Source: an uncultured bacterium (GTDB lineage: Bacteria; Bacteroidota; Bacteroidia; Bacteroidales; UBA932). From it: a stretch of DNA of 64,000 bases. Location: assembly GCA_949300025.1 (NCBI GenBank), contig CASGCS010000008.1:62001-126000 (forward strand), in the 5' to 3' direction. Each line of letters opens with the position of its first letter. Within the stretch, counting starts at the first letter, position 1. The translations under genes and the position numbers were made by a program. This document shows, piece by piece, positions 35,546 to 44,875 of the stretch. The notes under the pieces are model-generated. The model ran no database searches. It was not told the DNA's origin and saw nothing but the letters and a program-made list of their open reading frames with translations.

Positions 35546-36814
35546 CTATTTCAGGACTTCCAGTATCCTGTCTACATACTTTAACGTAGAGAGACTGTCA
35601 AGTTCTCTCTTTGCCGAGGCATATGTTGCGCGGAATGCATCCATGTTCTCCTTGCTTACAGGACCTACGGAAGGGCTCTCCATCTTGAGAGGGTCAATCG
35701 GAGTACCGTTTTTCCAGACTCTGAAATCAAGATGAGGGCCTGTCGACGCACCTGTACTGCCCACATATCCTATAACTTGGCCCTGCTTTACCCTCACACC
35801 TTTCCTGATTCCCTCGCCGTAACGGCTCAAATGAAGATATGCGGTAGTATAGACCGAATTGTGTCTGATTTTTACCGTATTTCCTCCTCCGCCTCCCCAG
35901 CCTCTGCTTATGACTGTGCCGTCACCGATTGCCACTACCGGAGTTCCCATGGGAGCGGCGTAGTCTACACCGGTATGCGGCCGTACAACCTTATATATGG
36001 GATGCTTCCTGCGATACGTAAATCTTGAACTTATTCTTGTAAAATTAAGAGGGGCCTTGAGGAATGCCTTTCTCAGGCTCTCGCCGTTTTCATTCCAGTA
36101 GATTCCGCTGTTGTCGCCATCGCGGAACATCACAGACTTGTAAAGCACACCGTTGTGTACGAATTCGCAATAGCCGACATTGTCTATGTCTATAAACTCT
36201 CCGTTATATGAAAGTTCGTCATAAATCACCTTGAACGAATCTCCTTTCTGCAATGCAAAGAAATCTATTGTCCAGGCAAATATGTCTGCAAGCTTGAGCG
36301 CAAGCACAGGCGTTGCCCCTGCCTGTTCTATATCCACCCACAGCGATGAGTTTATCTCTACCTCCGCATACTTGCGCGTATGCTCTATCTCCTTGTCCAT
36401 CACCTGCACGCTGACCGGATCCTTCAATGAAAAAAGCACGTTTGACATTGCATCGCGCTCATAGAGGAAGTAGGCTGCCCTGCCCTTCTCCGCTGCAGTG
36501 TCCTTCTCGTAGAAAAACTCATAGGCATTACCTATCTTTATCTTGCGTATGTCGAACACACCTTCGCTCGCATTTATAACCCTCTGCAGTGCATTGTCAT
36601 CCAGACCGGCCCTGTACATCAACCCTCCAAAATAGTCTCCGCTGCCTACAACTCCGGCTTCACAGAGGTAATCATCCGTATTTATGCCATATCTCAGATC
36701 AGCCTGTTCCTCCCCGGCAGAAGCCTCTTCAACCGGAACATTTTCTCTACATGACGAAAAGATAAAAACCGCTGCAACTGTCAGAGACAGGAATCTTCTT
36801 ACAAACAAGTTCAT
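35546..36814 (-). CDS. M23 family metallopeptidase lipoprotein
   Basis: A 422-residue envelope protein with a signal peptide ending in FSSC (Cys at about residue 22), hence probably a lipoprotein. Residues ~40-280 form the N-terminal region seen in MepM/NlpD-like endopeptidases. The LytM/M23 domain (~285-385) has zinc ligands in HTGVDYAAP (His and Asp) and HLDFRVWKNG, plus AYLHLSRYGEGI, so it looks catalytically complete and likely cuts peptidoglycan cross-bridges. It is divergent from mraZ across 157 bp, a fitting neighbour for the division cluster. The ATG at 36814 is preferred to a TTG two codons upstream. Confidence 0.9.
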   Translation of the reverse strand: MNLFVRRFLSLTVAAVFIFSSCRENVPVEEASAGEEQADLRYGINTDDYLCEAGVVGSGDYFGGLMYRAGLDDNALQRVINASEGVFDIRKIKIGNAYEFFYEKDTAAEKGRAAYFLYERDAMSNVLFSLKDPVSVQVMDKEIEHTRKYAEVEINSSLWVDIEQAGATPVLALKLADIFAWTIDFFALQKGDSFKVIYDELSYNGEFIDIDNVGYCEFVHNGVLYKSVMFRDGDNSGIYWNENGESLRKAFLKAPLNFTRISSRFTYRRKHPIYKVVRPHTGVDYAAPMGTPVVAIGDGTVISRGWGGGGGNTVKIRHNSVYTTAYLHLSRYGEGIRKGVRVKQGQVIGYVGSTGASTGPHLDFRVWKNGTPIDPLKMESPSVGPVSKENMDAFRATYASAKRELDSLSTLKYVDRILEVLK

Positions 36815-36904
36815 AATCAATATATTGTTAAAGAAAGGATTGTTTTCGAGATGTAAAGTTACTATTATAAATCAAATTGTCGATAAAATTGTGGAAAAAA
36901 ATGT

Positions 36905-36934
36905 AAAAGTTTGTAATAAAATGGAAAAGTTTGT
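36905..36934 (+). repeat. Direct repeat AAAAGTTTGT x2 in the mraZ promoter
   Basis: AAAAGTTTGT occurs at 36905-36914 and 36925-36934, exactly 20 bp apart (about two helical turns), overlapping the -33 box and the spacer. In several bacteria MraZ binds repeats in its own promoter, so this is a possible operator. The sequence does not match the TGGGN repeats known from E. coli. Confidence 0.4.
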
Positions 36935-36943
36935 CTATTTTTG
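36910..36943 (+). promoter_or_regulatory. Promoter of the division/cell wall cluster (mraZ)
   Basis: TTTG at 36910-36913, a 22-bp spacer, and TATTTTTG at 36936-36943, followed by the mraZ ATG 29 bp after the -7 box. It is the only good promoter seen before ftsZ, so it probably drives the entire cluster of 13 genes. Confidence 0.7.
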
Positions 36944-36971
36944 CAAAAGTCTATGGAATGTGCCGTAAAGG

Positions 36972-37418
36972 ATGGTAAAATTTATTGGAGAATATTGCGT
37001 AAAGGTAGATGACAAGGGCAGAATTATAATTCCTGCACCTTTCAAGGCACTCTTCGGCAAGGAAGAGAGGCCGGTGTTTGTAGTCAAGAGAGACATCTAT
37101 GCAAATTGTCTCCAGATGCTCACATTCCAGGAGTGGGAAAAGGAGTCTGAAGAGGTAAGACAGAGGCTGAACCAATACAACAGGGAGCATGCGCAGTTCT
37201 GGAGAGAGTATATGAGGGGCATGGCTATGGTAGAGCCGGACGAAAAGATAGGACGCATTTCCATACCAAAAAATCTTTTATCTGAAATAGGCGTTACAAA
37301 AGAGGTGATTTTTGCCGGAAACAATCATAAGATTGAGATTTGGGCCAAGGAGAATTACGAGAAGGAGAAGATGACCCGGTCTGAAATTATCGCCCTTACT
37401 GAAAAGATTTTGGGATAA
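36972..37418 (+). CDS. mraZ: MraZ, transcriptional regulator / dcw leader
   Basis: A 148-residue protein with two AbrB-like SpoVT repeats: residues ~6-55 (YCVKVDDKGRIIIPAPFKALFG) and ~80-130 (VEPDEKIGRISIPKNLLSEIGV). MraZ represses or modulates its own division-cluster promoter in several bacteria. Its stop codon overlaps the rsmH start (TAATG), as in most such clusters. Confidence 0.95.
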   Translation: MVKFIGEYCVKVDDKGRIIIPAPFKALFGKEERPVFVVKRDIYANCLQMLTFQEWEKESEEVRQRLNQYNREHAQFWREYMRGMAMVEPDEKIGRISIPKNLLSEIGVTKEVIFAGNNHKIEIWAKENYEKEKMTRSEIIALTEKILG

Positions 37419-38335
37419 TGGCCAGTTCCTACCATACGCCGGTTTTACTGAGCGAAAGCGTAGACGCCCTCCGGATAAAGGAGGAGGGTATCTATATAGA
37501 TGCCACGTTCGGAGGCGGAGGCCACAGCATGGAGATTCTGAAAAGGCTGGGAAAAGGAGGACGCCTCATCTCTTTCGACAGAGACGAAGATGCGCTTAAA
37601 AACAATCCGGTCCCCAAAGACGACAAACGGTTTACATTGGTCTACAACAATTTCAGGTTTATGGCCAATTTCGTTTTATACAACGGTGCATCTCCTGTAG
37701 ATGGGATACTGGCGGATTTGGGAGTGTCGTCGCACCAGTTCGACTGCTCGGAACGCGGTTTCTCGTTCAGGTTCGACGCTCCGCTTGACATGAGAATGAA
37801 CCGCAAGGCTGAAAAGAATGCAGAAGATATAGTAAACGGCTATACCAAAGAGGAGCTTGTAAGGATATTCAGGGTCTACGGCGAACTTGAAAATGCCGGA
37901 CGGGCGGCGGAACTTATATGCAGGGAACGGCAGAAACAGAGAATTGTCACCACCGGAGAGCTGACCAGATGCCTGGTGCCGATACACAACAACCGCAACG
38001 AGCACAAATTTCTGGCAAAACTCTTTCAGGCTCTCAGAATAGAGGTGAACGGAGAGATGGATTCTCTGGAAGGATTCCTCAACGGAGTTCTCCGGATTCT
38101 CAAGCCGGGAGGAGTCCTTTCGGTAATAACATACCATTCGCTCGAAGACAGAATGGTCAAGAACTTCATCAAGAGCGGAAACATAGAGGGAAAGATAGAA
38201 AAAGACATATACGGGAATGTGCAGAGCCCGTTTGAAATTGTAACCAGAAAGCCTGTAACGCCGTCTGCAAAGGAGATTGAAGCCAACGGCAGAAGCCGCA
38301 GCGCAAAATTGAGAGTGGCAAAAAGGAGGAATTAA
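37418..38335 (+). CDS. rsmH: 16S rRNA (cytosine-1402 N4) methyltransferase RsmH
   Basis: A 305-residue MraW/RsmH. The SAM-binding motif is IDATFGGGGHSMEIL (~27-41), with DGILADLGVSSHQFD and FDAPLDMRMN following. The C-terminus has LKPGGVLSVITYHSLEDR and RSAKLRVAKRRN. It overlaps mraZ by 1 bp and ftsL by 1 bp, both through TAATG. A methyltransferase in this spot is a conserved feature of the dcw cluster. Confidence 0.97.
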   Translation: MASSYHTPVLLSESVDALRIKEEGIYIDATFGGGGHSMEILKRLGKGGRLISFDRDEDALKNNPVPKDDKRFTLVYNNFRFMANFVLYNGASPVDGILADLGVSSHQFDCSERGFSFRFDAPLDMRMNRKAEKNAEDIVNGYTKEELVRIFRVYGELENAGRAAELICRERQKQRIVTTGELTRCLVPIHNNRNEHKFLAKLFQALRIEVNGEMDSLEGFLNGVLRILKPGGVLSVITYHSLEDRMVKNFIKSGNIEGKIEKDIYGNVQSPFEIVTRKPVTPSAKEIEANGRSRSAKLRVAKRRN

Positions 38336-38661
38336 TGGAAGAGAAGAAGAGAGTAAGTTTTTCATCTATTCTCGGCGGACAGTTTCTGCTTAATCTGGGA
38401 GCAACCAGACACTGGCTTTTCGCCCTGTATCTGTTTGTTCTGATAATCCTCTACATAACATTGAACCTGAAGGTTGCCAACACGGACATACAGATAAGGA
38501 GGAACCAGACCGAACTGAAAAACCTCAAGGCTGACTATACAAGCAAGAGCGCGAAACTGCAGTATCAAAGCAGGCAGGGGGAAATTGAGAGGAGGCTGGA
38601 AACTACGGGCTCTAAGGTAGAGAGACCGCAGCACCCTGCAACTTTAGTAAAACTACCATAG
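38335..38661 (+). CDS. FtsL-like cell division protein
   Basis: A 108-residue bitopic protein. A cytosolic start (~1-25) is followed by one transmembrane helix (~28-46, LFALYLFVLIILYITLNL) and a periplasmic coiled coil (~48-90). It is the Bacteroidota version of FtsL, more basic and shorter than E. coli FtsL. By position between rsmH and ftsI and by topology it should join FtsQ and FtsB-like partners to activate FtsWI. Confidence 0.88.
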   Translation: MEEKKRVSFSSILGGQFLLNLGATRHWLFALYLFVLIILYITLNLKVANTDIQIRRNQTELKNLKADYTSKSAKLQYQSRQGEIERRLETTGSKVERPQHPATLVKLP

Positions 38662-38667
38662 GAGAGC

Positions 38668-40794
38668 ATGGACGGGATATTCAAAAGAATTGCACTGATT
38701 TTTAAAATCTTCATCCTTATAGCGGTTGCCGTTATAATGAAGATAGTCTATGTGCAGTTCATAAATCCCACCGAAGTAAGCGCAAGTGACATTGCCTACA
38801 GGGAAGAGGTGATTGAAGCGACACGGGGCGACATCCTCTCTTCAGACGGAAGGCCTCTTGCAACATCAGTCCCCTATTATGAAATAAGAATGGACTGTCT
38901 CGCTCCAAACAAAGACACGTTCGAGAAGTATGTGGACGCGCTTTCAAGGGAACTTTCCGAATTCTTCGGGAACAAGAGCGCAGCCCGGTACAAGAGCCAG
39001 TTGCTCAAGGCAAGAAGAGACACCTTAAGATACGAGAGAATAGGCAACAGACTGGTAGACTATTCAGAACTGGAGCAGATAAGACAGTTCCCCATTCTCA
39101 GGCTCGGAGCAAACAGGGGCGGATTGATAGTGAACCAGAAAAACAGACGCAACAATCCTTACGGAAGACTGGCCTACAGAACAATAGGTTTCATAAACAC
39201 GCAAGGGGTCGGTGTCGGGATAGAGGGGACGTGCGACTATTATCTCAAAGGAACGCCGGGGCGCCAGATTGTACAGAGAGTGCTTGGCGGTGAATGGATA
39301 CCCGTAAATGGAGCCGAAAGCGTACAGCCCAAGGACGGGTACGACATACAGACCACCCTGGACATAGAGATTCAGGAAGTTGCTGAAAACGCACTTAGAA
39401 AACAACTTTTGAAAGATGCAGACATAGAAGGAGCTACGGCGCTTGTAATGGAGGTGGAGACCGGAGCGATACGGGCGATTGTAAATATGAAAAAGGACGG
39501 CAGAGGAGGATTCGATGAAAGTTACAACTACGCCATAGGCTCGGCATCGGAGCCGGGGTCTGTATTCAAGCTGGTCTCACTCGTATGCATGCTCGAAGAC
39601 GGATATGTGACGCTCGACACTCCGGTGAACACGGAAAACGGCATGTGGAGGCATGCCGGCCACGTATATACGGATACGCACCCTATAGGAACGGTGACAG
39701 TTGCAAAGGCTCTGGAGCAATCTTCAAACGTAGCCTTCGCCAAACTGATATATGAACATTATGCAGACAACGAATCTGCATTTGTAGACAGAATCCAGAA
39801 TATGAAGGTGGGAGAGAGATTCAATCTCGACATACAGGGCGAGGCGCGTGCAGTCATCTACTCACCTGAAGACAAAATGTGGTCAAACTCCACCATAACG
39901 TCAATGGCAATAGGCTATGCCGTTCTGGTAACTCCGCTGCATCTGCTCACCTTCTACAATGCCATAGCCAATGACGGCAAGATGATGAAGCCGTACTTTA
40001 TAGACAGCTATCGCCTGAACGGAGAGACAGTCAAGAAGTTCAAACCTGTGGAAGTGAGCGGGGCCATCTGCTCCAAAAATACTGCGAGAACAGCACGCGC
40101 GGCGCTCAGGGGTGTGGTAAAGAACGGAACCGGAAGAGGGACAAACAGTCCGAACTTTGAGATTGCAGGCAAAACAGGCACTTCGAGAATCTCTTTCGGA
40201 GGCAAGTACGGCTACCAGAAGAACGGCTACAGAAGATACCAGGCTTCGTTTGCAGGTTTCTTTCCTGCGGACAACCCCAAATATTCCGCAATCGTTGTTC
40301 TCTATTCCGGCCAGACAAAAGGCAACTTTTATGGTGCGACATGGGCGCTTCCGGCATTCAGGGAGATAGCGGAGTACATCTACTCCACGAGCCCGGAATG
40401 GAAAAGGGAACTCGACGGCAGCAGAGCGGTTGCACAGGATGCCCCTTCGTTCTCCAAGGGCAGGGCGGATGAGCAGAGAATCATTCTTTCCGAACTTGAA
40501 ATTGCAGGCAAAAAGAGCGCAATGCCTGCCATTGCAAGAGGAGGAGGATGGGTAAAGATAACGGCAGACTCTTCGCTGCGCCTTGTTGCGGAAAAATGTA
40601 AAATAGAGAGTGATTCACTTGCCGACGTTACCGGAATGGGGCTTAAGGACGCTCTTTACATACTGGAAAACCAGGGATTTAAAGTAAAATTCAACGGATA
40701 TGGCAGAGTGGCGGAACAGAGACCTGCACCCGGCAGCAGCATAAAAAGGGGAGCCACTGTAAACTTGATACTGGACAGCGATGAAACTGAATGA
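38668..40794 (+). CDS. ftsI: Division-specific transpeptidase FtsI (PBP3) with one PASTA domain
   Basis: A 708-residue class B penicillin-binding protein. One N-terminal membrane helix (~9-30) precedes the pedestal domain (~45-230) and the transpeptidase (~240-580). Active-site motifs are Ser298-V-F-Lys301, Ser352-S-Asn354 and Lys502-Thr-Gly. A single C-terminal PASTA domain (~630-706, LADVTGMGLKDALYILENQGFKV) follows. The enzyme crosslinks septal peptidoglycan with its partner FtsW, encoded six genes away. It overlaps murE by 14 bp. Confidence 0.95.
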   Translation: MDGIFKRIALIFKIFILIAVAVIMKIVYVQFINPTEVSASDIAYREEVIEATRGDILSSDGRPLATSVPYYEIRMDCLAPNKDTFEKYVDALSRELSEFFGNKSAARYKSQLLKARRDTLRYERIGNRLVDYSELEQIRQFPILRLGANRGGLIVNQKNRRNNPYGRLAYRTIGFINTQGVGVGIEGTCDYYLKGTPGRQIVQRVLGGEWIPVNGAESVQPKDGYDIQTTLDIEIQEVAENALRKQLLKDADIEGATALVMEVETGAIRAIVNMKKDGRGGFDESYNYAIGSASEPGSVFKLVSLVCMLEDGYVTLDTPVNTENGMWRHAGHVYTDTHPIGTVTVAKALEQSSNVAFAKLIYEHYADNESAFVDRIQNMKVGERFNLDIQGEARAVIYSPEDKMWSNSTITSMAIGYAVLVTPLHLLTFYNAIANDGKMMKPYFIDSYRLNGETVKKFKPVEVSGAICSKNTARTARAALRGVVKNGTGRGTNSPNFEIAGKTGTSRISFGGKYGYQKNGYRRYQASFAGFFPADNPKYSAIVVLYSGQTKGNFYGATWALPAFREIAEYIYSTSPEWKRELDGSRAVAQDAPSFSKGRADEQRIILSELEIAGKKSAMPAIARGGGWVKITADSSLRLVAEKCKIESDSLADVTGMGLKDALYILENQGFKVKFNGYGRVAEQRPAPGSSIKRGATVNLILDSDETE

Positions 40795-42250
40795 GACGAT
40801 AAAGGGAGTGGAAATTCTCCAGAGCAGCAGACCTGTTGAAAAAGACTGCATTGTGGAATCTGTATGTACCGATTCCCGCAAGTGCACTGAAGGGTCGCTC
40901 TTTGTTGCGGTCAGGGGTGCAGACAATGACGGCCACAACTATATTCCCTCTGCAATGGAACGGGGGGCCACAGTTGTAATTTGCGAAGAGATGCCAGCCG
41001 GAGAACTTGCAGAGAAGGCCCTCTTTCTCAAGGTAAAGGATGGAAGAGAGGCCGCCGCGCTTGTCTCCGGAAACTTCTACGGCAATCCGTCTTCGAAACT
41101 CAAGCTTGTGGGTGTTACCGGCACAAACGGCAAGACCTCCATAGCGACACTGCTCTACCGCCTCTTTACCCTGCTCGGGTACAAATGCGGGCTGCTCTCA
41201 ACCATAGCCAATTATGTATGCGAGAAGCGCTACGAGACAATAAACACGACTCCAGGCCCGGTAGAGATAAACCGTCTGCTTGCAGAGATGACAGTTGCAG
41301 GATGCGGTTTCTGTTTCATGGAGGCAAGTTCACATGCCATAGACCAGGAGAGAATTGCGGGTCTGGAGTTTGCCGGAGGCATCTTCACCAACCTTACACA
41401 TGACCATCTGGATTACCACCATACTTTTGCCAACTATCTGAACTGCAAGAAGAGATTCTTCGACAATCTTGGAGGGAAAGCATTTGCCCTCATAAACGCA
41501 GACGACAGAAACGGAAAGATAATGGTCCAGAACACCAGAGCAAAAGTATACACCTACGCCGTCAAAAATCCTGCGGATTTCCATGCAAGGATACTGGAGA
41601 GAAGTATAGAGGGCATGTTGCTGAACATGAACGGCAAGGAAGCTTGGTTCAGATTTATGGGAGACTACAACGCCTCAAATCTGACTGCAATCTATGCCGC
41701 CGCGGCACTGTTGGGTGAAAATGAAGAGGAGGTAATAAAATATATGAGCACCCTGACTCCCGTGGAAGGGAGACTGGAGTATTTCAGAGGTCCTGAAAAG
41801 ATAGTGGCTGCCGTAGATTACGCCCACACTCCGGATGCCCTGGAAAACGTACTCAAAACTCTCAAGGGGCTCAATCCGGAAGGCGGCCTGATTACCGTTT
41901 TCGGCTGCGGAGGCAACAGAGACAAGACAAAGAGACCGGAGATGGGAGCCATTGCCGCAAAATATTCAGACAGGGTGATTGTAACTTCAGACAATCCGCG
42001 GTTCGAGGAGCCACGCTCTATTATCGAGCAGATAAAGGAGGGGATGGATATAAAGGGAAGAGCCAAATCGCTCTTCATCACAGACAGGGAGGAAGCCATA
42101 CGCAGCGCAGTCCTCACTGCAGAAGCGGGCGCCATAATCCTTGTCGCAGGAAAGGGACATGAGAACTATCAGATAATAAACGGAGAAAAACACCATTTCG
42201 ACGACCGTGAGGTTGTCTGCAAATATCTTGCGGAACGTGAAATGAAATAA
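40781..42250 (+). CDS. murE: UDP-MurNAc-L-Ala-D-Glu--meso-diaminopimelate ligase
   Basis: A 489-residue Mur ligase adding the third residue of the peptide stem. The ATP loop is VGVTGTNGKTSIATL (~110), MEASSHAIDQERI and NLTHDHLDYHHTF follow. The substrate pocket motif DNPRFEEP is the meso-DAP type rather than the lysine type, so the cell probably has DAP peptidoglycan. The ATG lies 14 bp inside ftsI and is presumably coupled. Confidence 0.96.
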   Translation: MKLNETIKGVEILQSSRPVEKDCIVESVCTDSRKCTEGSLFVAVRGADNDGHNYIPSAMERGATVVICEEMPAGELAEKALFLKVKDGREAAALVSGNFYGNPSSKLKLVGVTGTNGKTSIATLLYRLFTLLGYKCGLLSTIANYVCEKRYETINTTPGPVEINRLLAEMTVAGCGFCFMEASSHAIDQERIAGLEFAGGIFTNLTHDHLDYHHTFANYLNCKKRFFDNLGGKAFALINADDRNGKIMVQNTRAKVYTYAVKNPADFHARILERSIEGMLLNMNGKEAWFRFMGDYNASNLTAIYAAAALLGENEEEVIKYMSTLTPVEGRLEYFRGPEKIVAAVDYAHTPDALENVLKTLKGLNPEGGLITVFGCGGNRDKTKRPEMGAIAAKYSDRVIVTSDNPRFEEPRSIIEQIKEGMDIKGRAKSLFITDREEAIRSAVLTAEAGAIILVAGKGHENYQIINGEKHHFDDREVVCKYLAEREMK

Positions 42251-42274
42251 ATATTGCCAAAACAGGAGAGAATA

Positions 42275-43528
42275 ATGCTATACCATCTATTTGAATATCT
42301 TACAGAGAACGGATACGACTTTCCGGGATTGGGACTGATGAAATATATCTCGTTCAGGGCGCTGCTCGCCACCATTGTCGCGCTTGTAACAGGGCTCTAT
42401 CTTGCGCCTAAAATCATAAGAAAACTGCAAAAGAGGCAGATTGGAGAGGAAATACGCGATTTGGGGCTCGAGGGACAGCTCTCCAAGAAAGGGACCCCGA
42501 CCATGGGCGGCATAATAATACTGCTCTCCATTCTTGTTCCGGCGCTGCTGTTCGGAGACCTCACCAACATATATGTGATACTTCTTATTGTCACCACAAT
42601 ATGGCTCGGACTGATAGGCTTCCTGGATGACAGCATAAAGGTGTTCAAAAGGAACAAGGAGGGGCTGAACGGCAAATACAAGATAATAGGCCAGGTAACT
42701 CTCGGGCTGCTTGTAGGCATTATCCTCTGCACCAGCGACAGCGTAACCATAAGGGAGAGGGTTCCCTCCACTGCAAACGAAAACCAGCGTGAAGTCGCCC
42801 TCTATGAAGACATAAAGAGCACAAAGACAAACATTCCTTTCGTAAAGGACAACCAGTTCGATTACTCGTGGCTGGCGCCTTTCAAGGGAAAAGCCAAGGA
42901 GATTGCCGGATGGGGCATATACATACTGGTAATAATATTCATAATCACGGCGGTATCAAACGGCACAAACCTTACTGACGGCATGGACGGACTGGCCACA
43001 GGCACATCTGCCATAATAGGTACTGCGATAGGTATCCTTGCATATCTGTCGGGAAACTCCATATATGCCTCATACCTCAACATGATGTACATTCCCGCAA
43101 CGGGAGAGGTGGTAATCTTCATGGCCGCCTTCGTAGGAGCCCTCATAGGATTTCTGTGGTACAACACATTCCCCGCACAGGTCTTTATGGGAGATACCGG
43201 AAGCCTTGCACTGGGAGGCATCATTGCCGTATCGGCCATAATAATAAGGAAAGAGCTGCTCATTCCCATGCTCTGCGGAATTTTCTTCGTGGAGAGCATT
43301 TCGGTGATTGTCCAAAGGCTCTACTTCAAATATACGAAACGCAAATACGGAGAAGGCAGACGCGTATTCAAGATGTCGCCTCTGCACCACCACTTCCAGA
43401 AAGAGGGGACAGATGCGCTTATCAAAAGGCCACGCAAAGCCATACCGGAGGCAAAAATAGTGGTAAGATTCTGGATTATAACGATATTGCTTTGTGCATT
43501 AAGCATAATAACTCTTAAAATCAGGTAA
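42275..43528 (+). CDS. mraY: Phospho-N-acetylmuramoyl-pentapeptide-transferase
   Basis: A 417-residue polytopic membrane enzyme making lipid I. Motifs: [53 protein letters not shown] and [13 protein letters not shown] ~50-residue loop (~165-215) between membrane segments is longer than in E. coli, which is common in Bacteroidota. The ATG at 42275 is chosen; it has AGGAGAG 5 bp upstream. A TTG at 42254 is unlikely. Confidence 0.96.
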   Translation: MLYHLFEYLTENGYDFPGLGLMKYISFRALLATIVALVTGLYLAPKIIRKLQKRQIGEEIRDLGLEGQLSKKGTPTMGGIIILLSILVPALLFGDLTNIYVILLIVTTIWLGLIGFLDDSIKVFKRNKEGLNGKYKIIGQVTLGLLVGIILCTSDSVTIRERVPSTANENQREVALYEDIKSTKTNIPFVKDNQFDYSWLAPFKGKAKEIAGWGIYILVIIFIITAVSNGTNLTDGMDGLATGTSAIIGTAIGILAYLSGNSIYASYLNMMYIPATGEVVIFMAAFVGALIGFLWYNTFPAQVFMGDTGSLALGGIIAVSAIIIRKELLIPMLCGIFFVESISVIVQRLYFKYTKRKYGEGRRVFKMSPLHHHFQKEGTDALIKRPRKAIPEAKIVVRFWIITILLCALSIITLKIR

Positions 43529-43530
43529 TC

Positions 43531-44868
43531 ATGAAAAAGAGAATTGTTGTTTTAGGAGGAGGCGAAAGCGGAGTCGGGGCAGCTGTTCTGGCCAGTATGA
43601 AAGGGTTCAACGTATTCCTGAGCGACAGCGGCACCATAAGGGAGGAGCAGCAGCAGATGCTCAGAAAGTATGGAATTCCATATGAGTCTGGAACGCATAC
43701 CCGCTCAATGATAGAAGATGCCGATGAAATAATAAAGAGCCCGGGCATACCAGACGATGCTCCGATTATGGTAGGCATAGCCAACAAAGGCATAAAGGTA
43801 ATTTCGGAGATTGAATTTGCAGGGCGGTACGACAGGGCAAAAAAAATCTGCATAACCGGAAGCAACGGAAAGACCACAACCACCTCGCTCATCTACTACC
43901 TGCTTAAAAATGCAGGACTCAACGTGGGGTTGGCCGGAAATATAGGAAAAAGCTACGCCTATCAGGTCGCTACTGAAAATTACGATTATTATGTACTGGA
44001 ATTAAGCAGTTTCCAGTTGGACGGAATGTATGATTTCAAGGCCGACATAGCCATTCTCACCAACATTACCCCCGACCACCTCGACCGCTACGGTTACAAC
44101 ATGCAGAACTATATAAATTCAAAGTTCAGGATTACACGTAACATGAACCGTGAAGACTGCTTTGTCTTCTGCGATGACGACCCCATTACTATAAACGAGC
44201 TGAAGAAGATTGTCCTCAAGGCCAAGATGCTCCCCTTCAGCCAGGAGAAGGAGGAAAAAGAGGGTGCATGCATAAAGGGCGAGATGATGTACGTAAACTG
44301 CGAAGATGACCAGTATACAATGTATGTCAAGGAACTGGCCCTTGAAGGAAGACACAACATCTACAACTCAATGGCGGCGGCAATCGCGGCAAAGGCGCTG
44401 AAGATAAGCAACGAGGTCATACGCAGAAGCCTCATGGACTTCAAGGGTGTAGAGCACAGGCTCGAAAAGGTGATGACAATAAAAAACGTACTCTATATAA
44501 ACGATTCAAAGGCTACCAACGTAAATTCTGCATGGTACGCACTTGAAAGCGTAAAGACCCCTATTGTATGGATTGCCGGAGGAAAAGACAAGGGCAACGA
44601 CTACCAACCTCTTTTCAAACTGGTAAAGGAGAGGGTGCACACGCTCATCTGCCTTGGAGCAGACAACAGGAAACTGCATGAGAACTTTGCAGACAAGGTG
44701 GAGAGAATCGTAGACTGTTCTTCGGCCAGGGAGGCAGTAGAACTCGCATACAGATATGCAAAAGCCGGAGATACGGTTCTTCTCTCTCCGGCCTGCGCAA
44801 GTTTCGACCTGTTTAAAAGTTATGAAGACCGCGGACGGCAGTTCAAGGCGGCGGTAAGGGAACTGTAA
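43531..44868 (+). CDS. murD: UDP-MurNAc-L-Ala--D-Glu ligase
   Basis: A 445-residue Mur ligase adding D-glutamate. The N-terminal Rossmann loop is VVLGGGESGVGAAVLA, the ATP loop is CITGSNGKTTTTSLIYY (~110-126), and VLELSSFQLDG, NITPDHLDRYG and INDSKATNVNSAWYAL are typical. It starts 2 bp after mraY. Confidence 0.96.
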   Translation: MKKRIVVLGGGESGVGAAVLASMKGFNVFLSDSGTIREEQQQMLRKYGIPYESGTHTRSMIEDADEIIKSPGIPDDAPIMVGIANKGIKVISEIEFAGRYDRAKKICITGSNGKTTTTSLIYYLLKNAGLNVGLAGNIGKSYAYQVATENYDYYVLELSSFQLDGMYDFKADIAILTNITPDHLDRYGYNMQNYINSKFRITRNMNREDCFVFCDDDPITINELKKIVLKAKMLPFSQEKEEKEGACIKGEMMYVNCEDDQYTMYVKELALEGRHNIYNSMAAAIAAKALKISNEVIRRSLMDFKGVEHRLEKVMTIKNVLYINDSKATNVNSAWYALESVKTPIVWIAGGKDKGNDYQPLFKLVKERVHTLICLGADNRKLHENFADKVERIVDCSSAREAVELAYRYAKAGDTVLLSPACASFDLFKSYEDRGRQFKAAVREL

Positions 44869-44875
44869 TGGAAAT

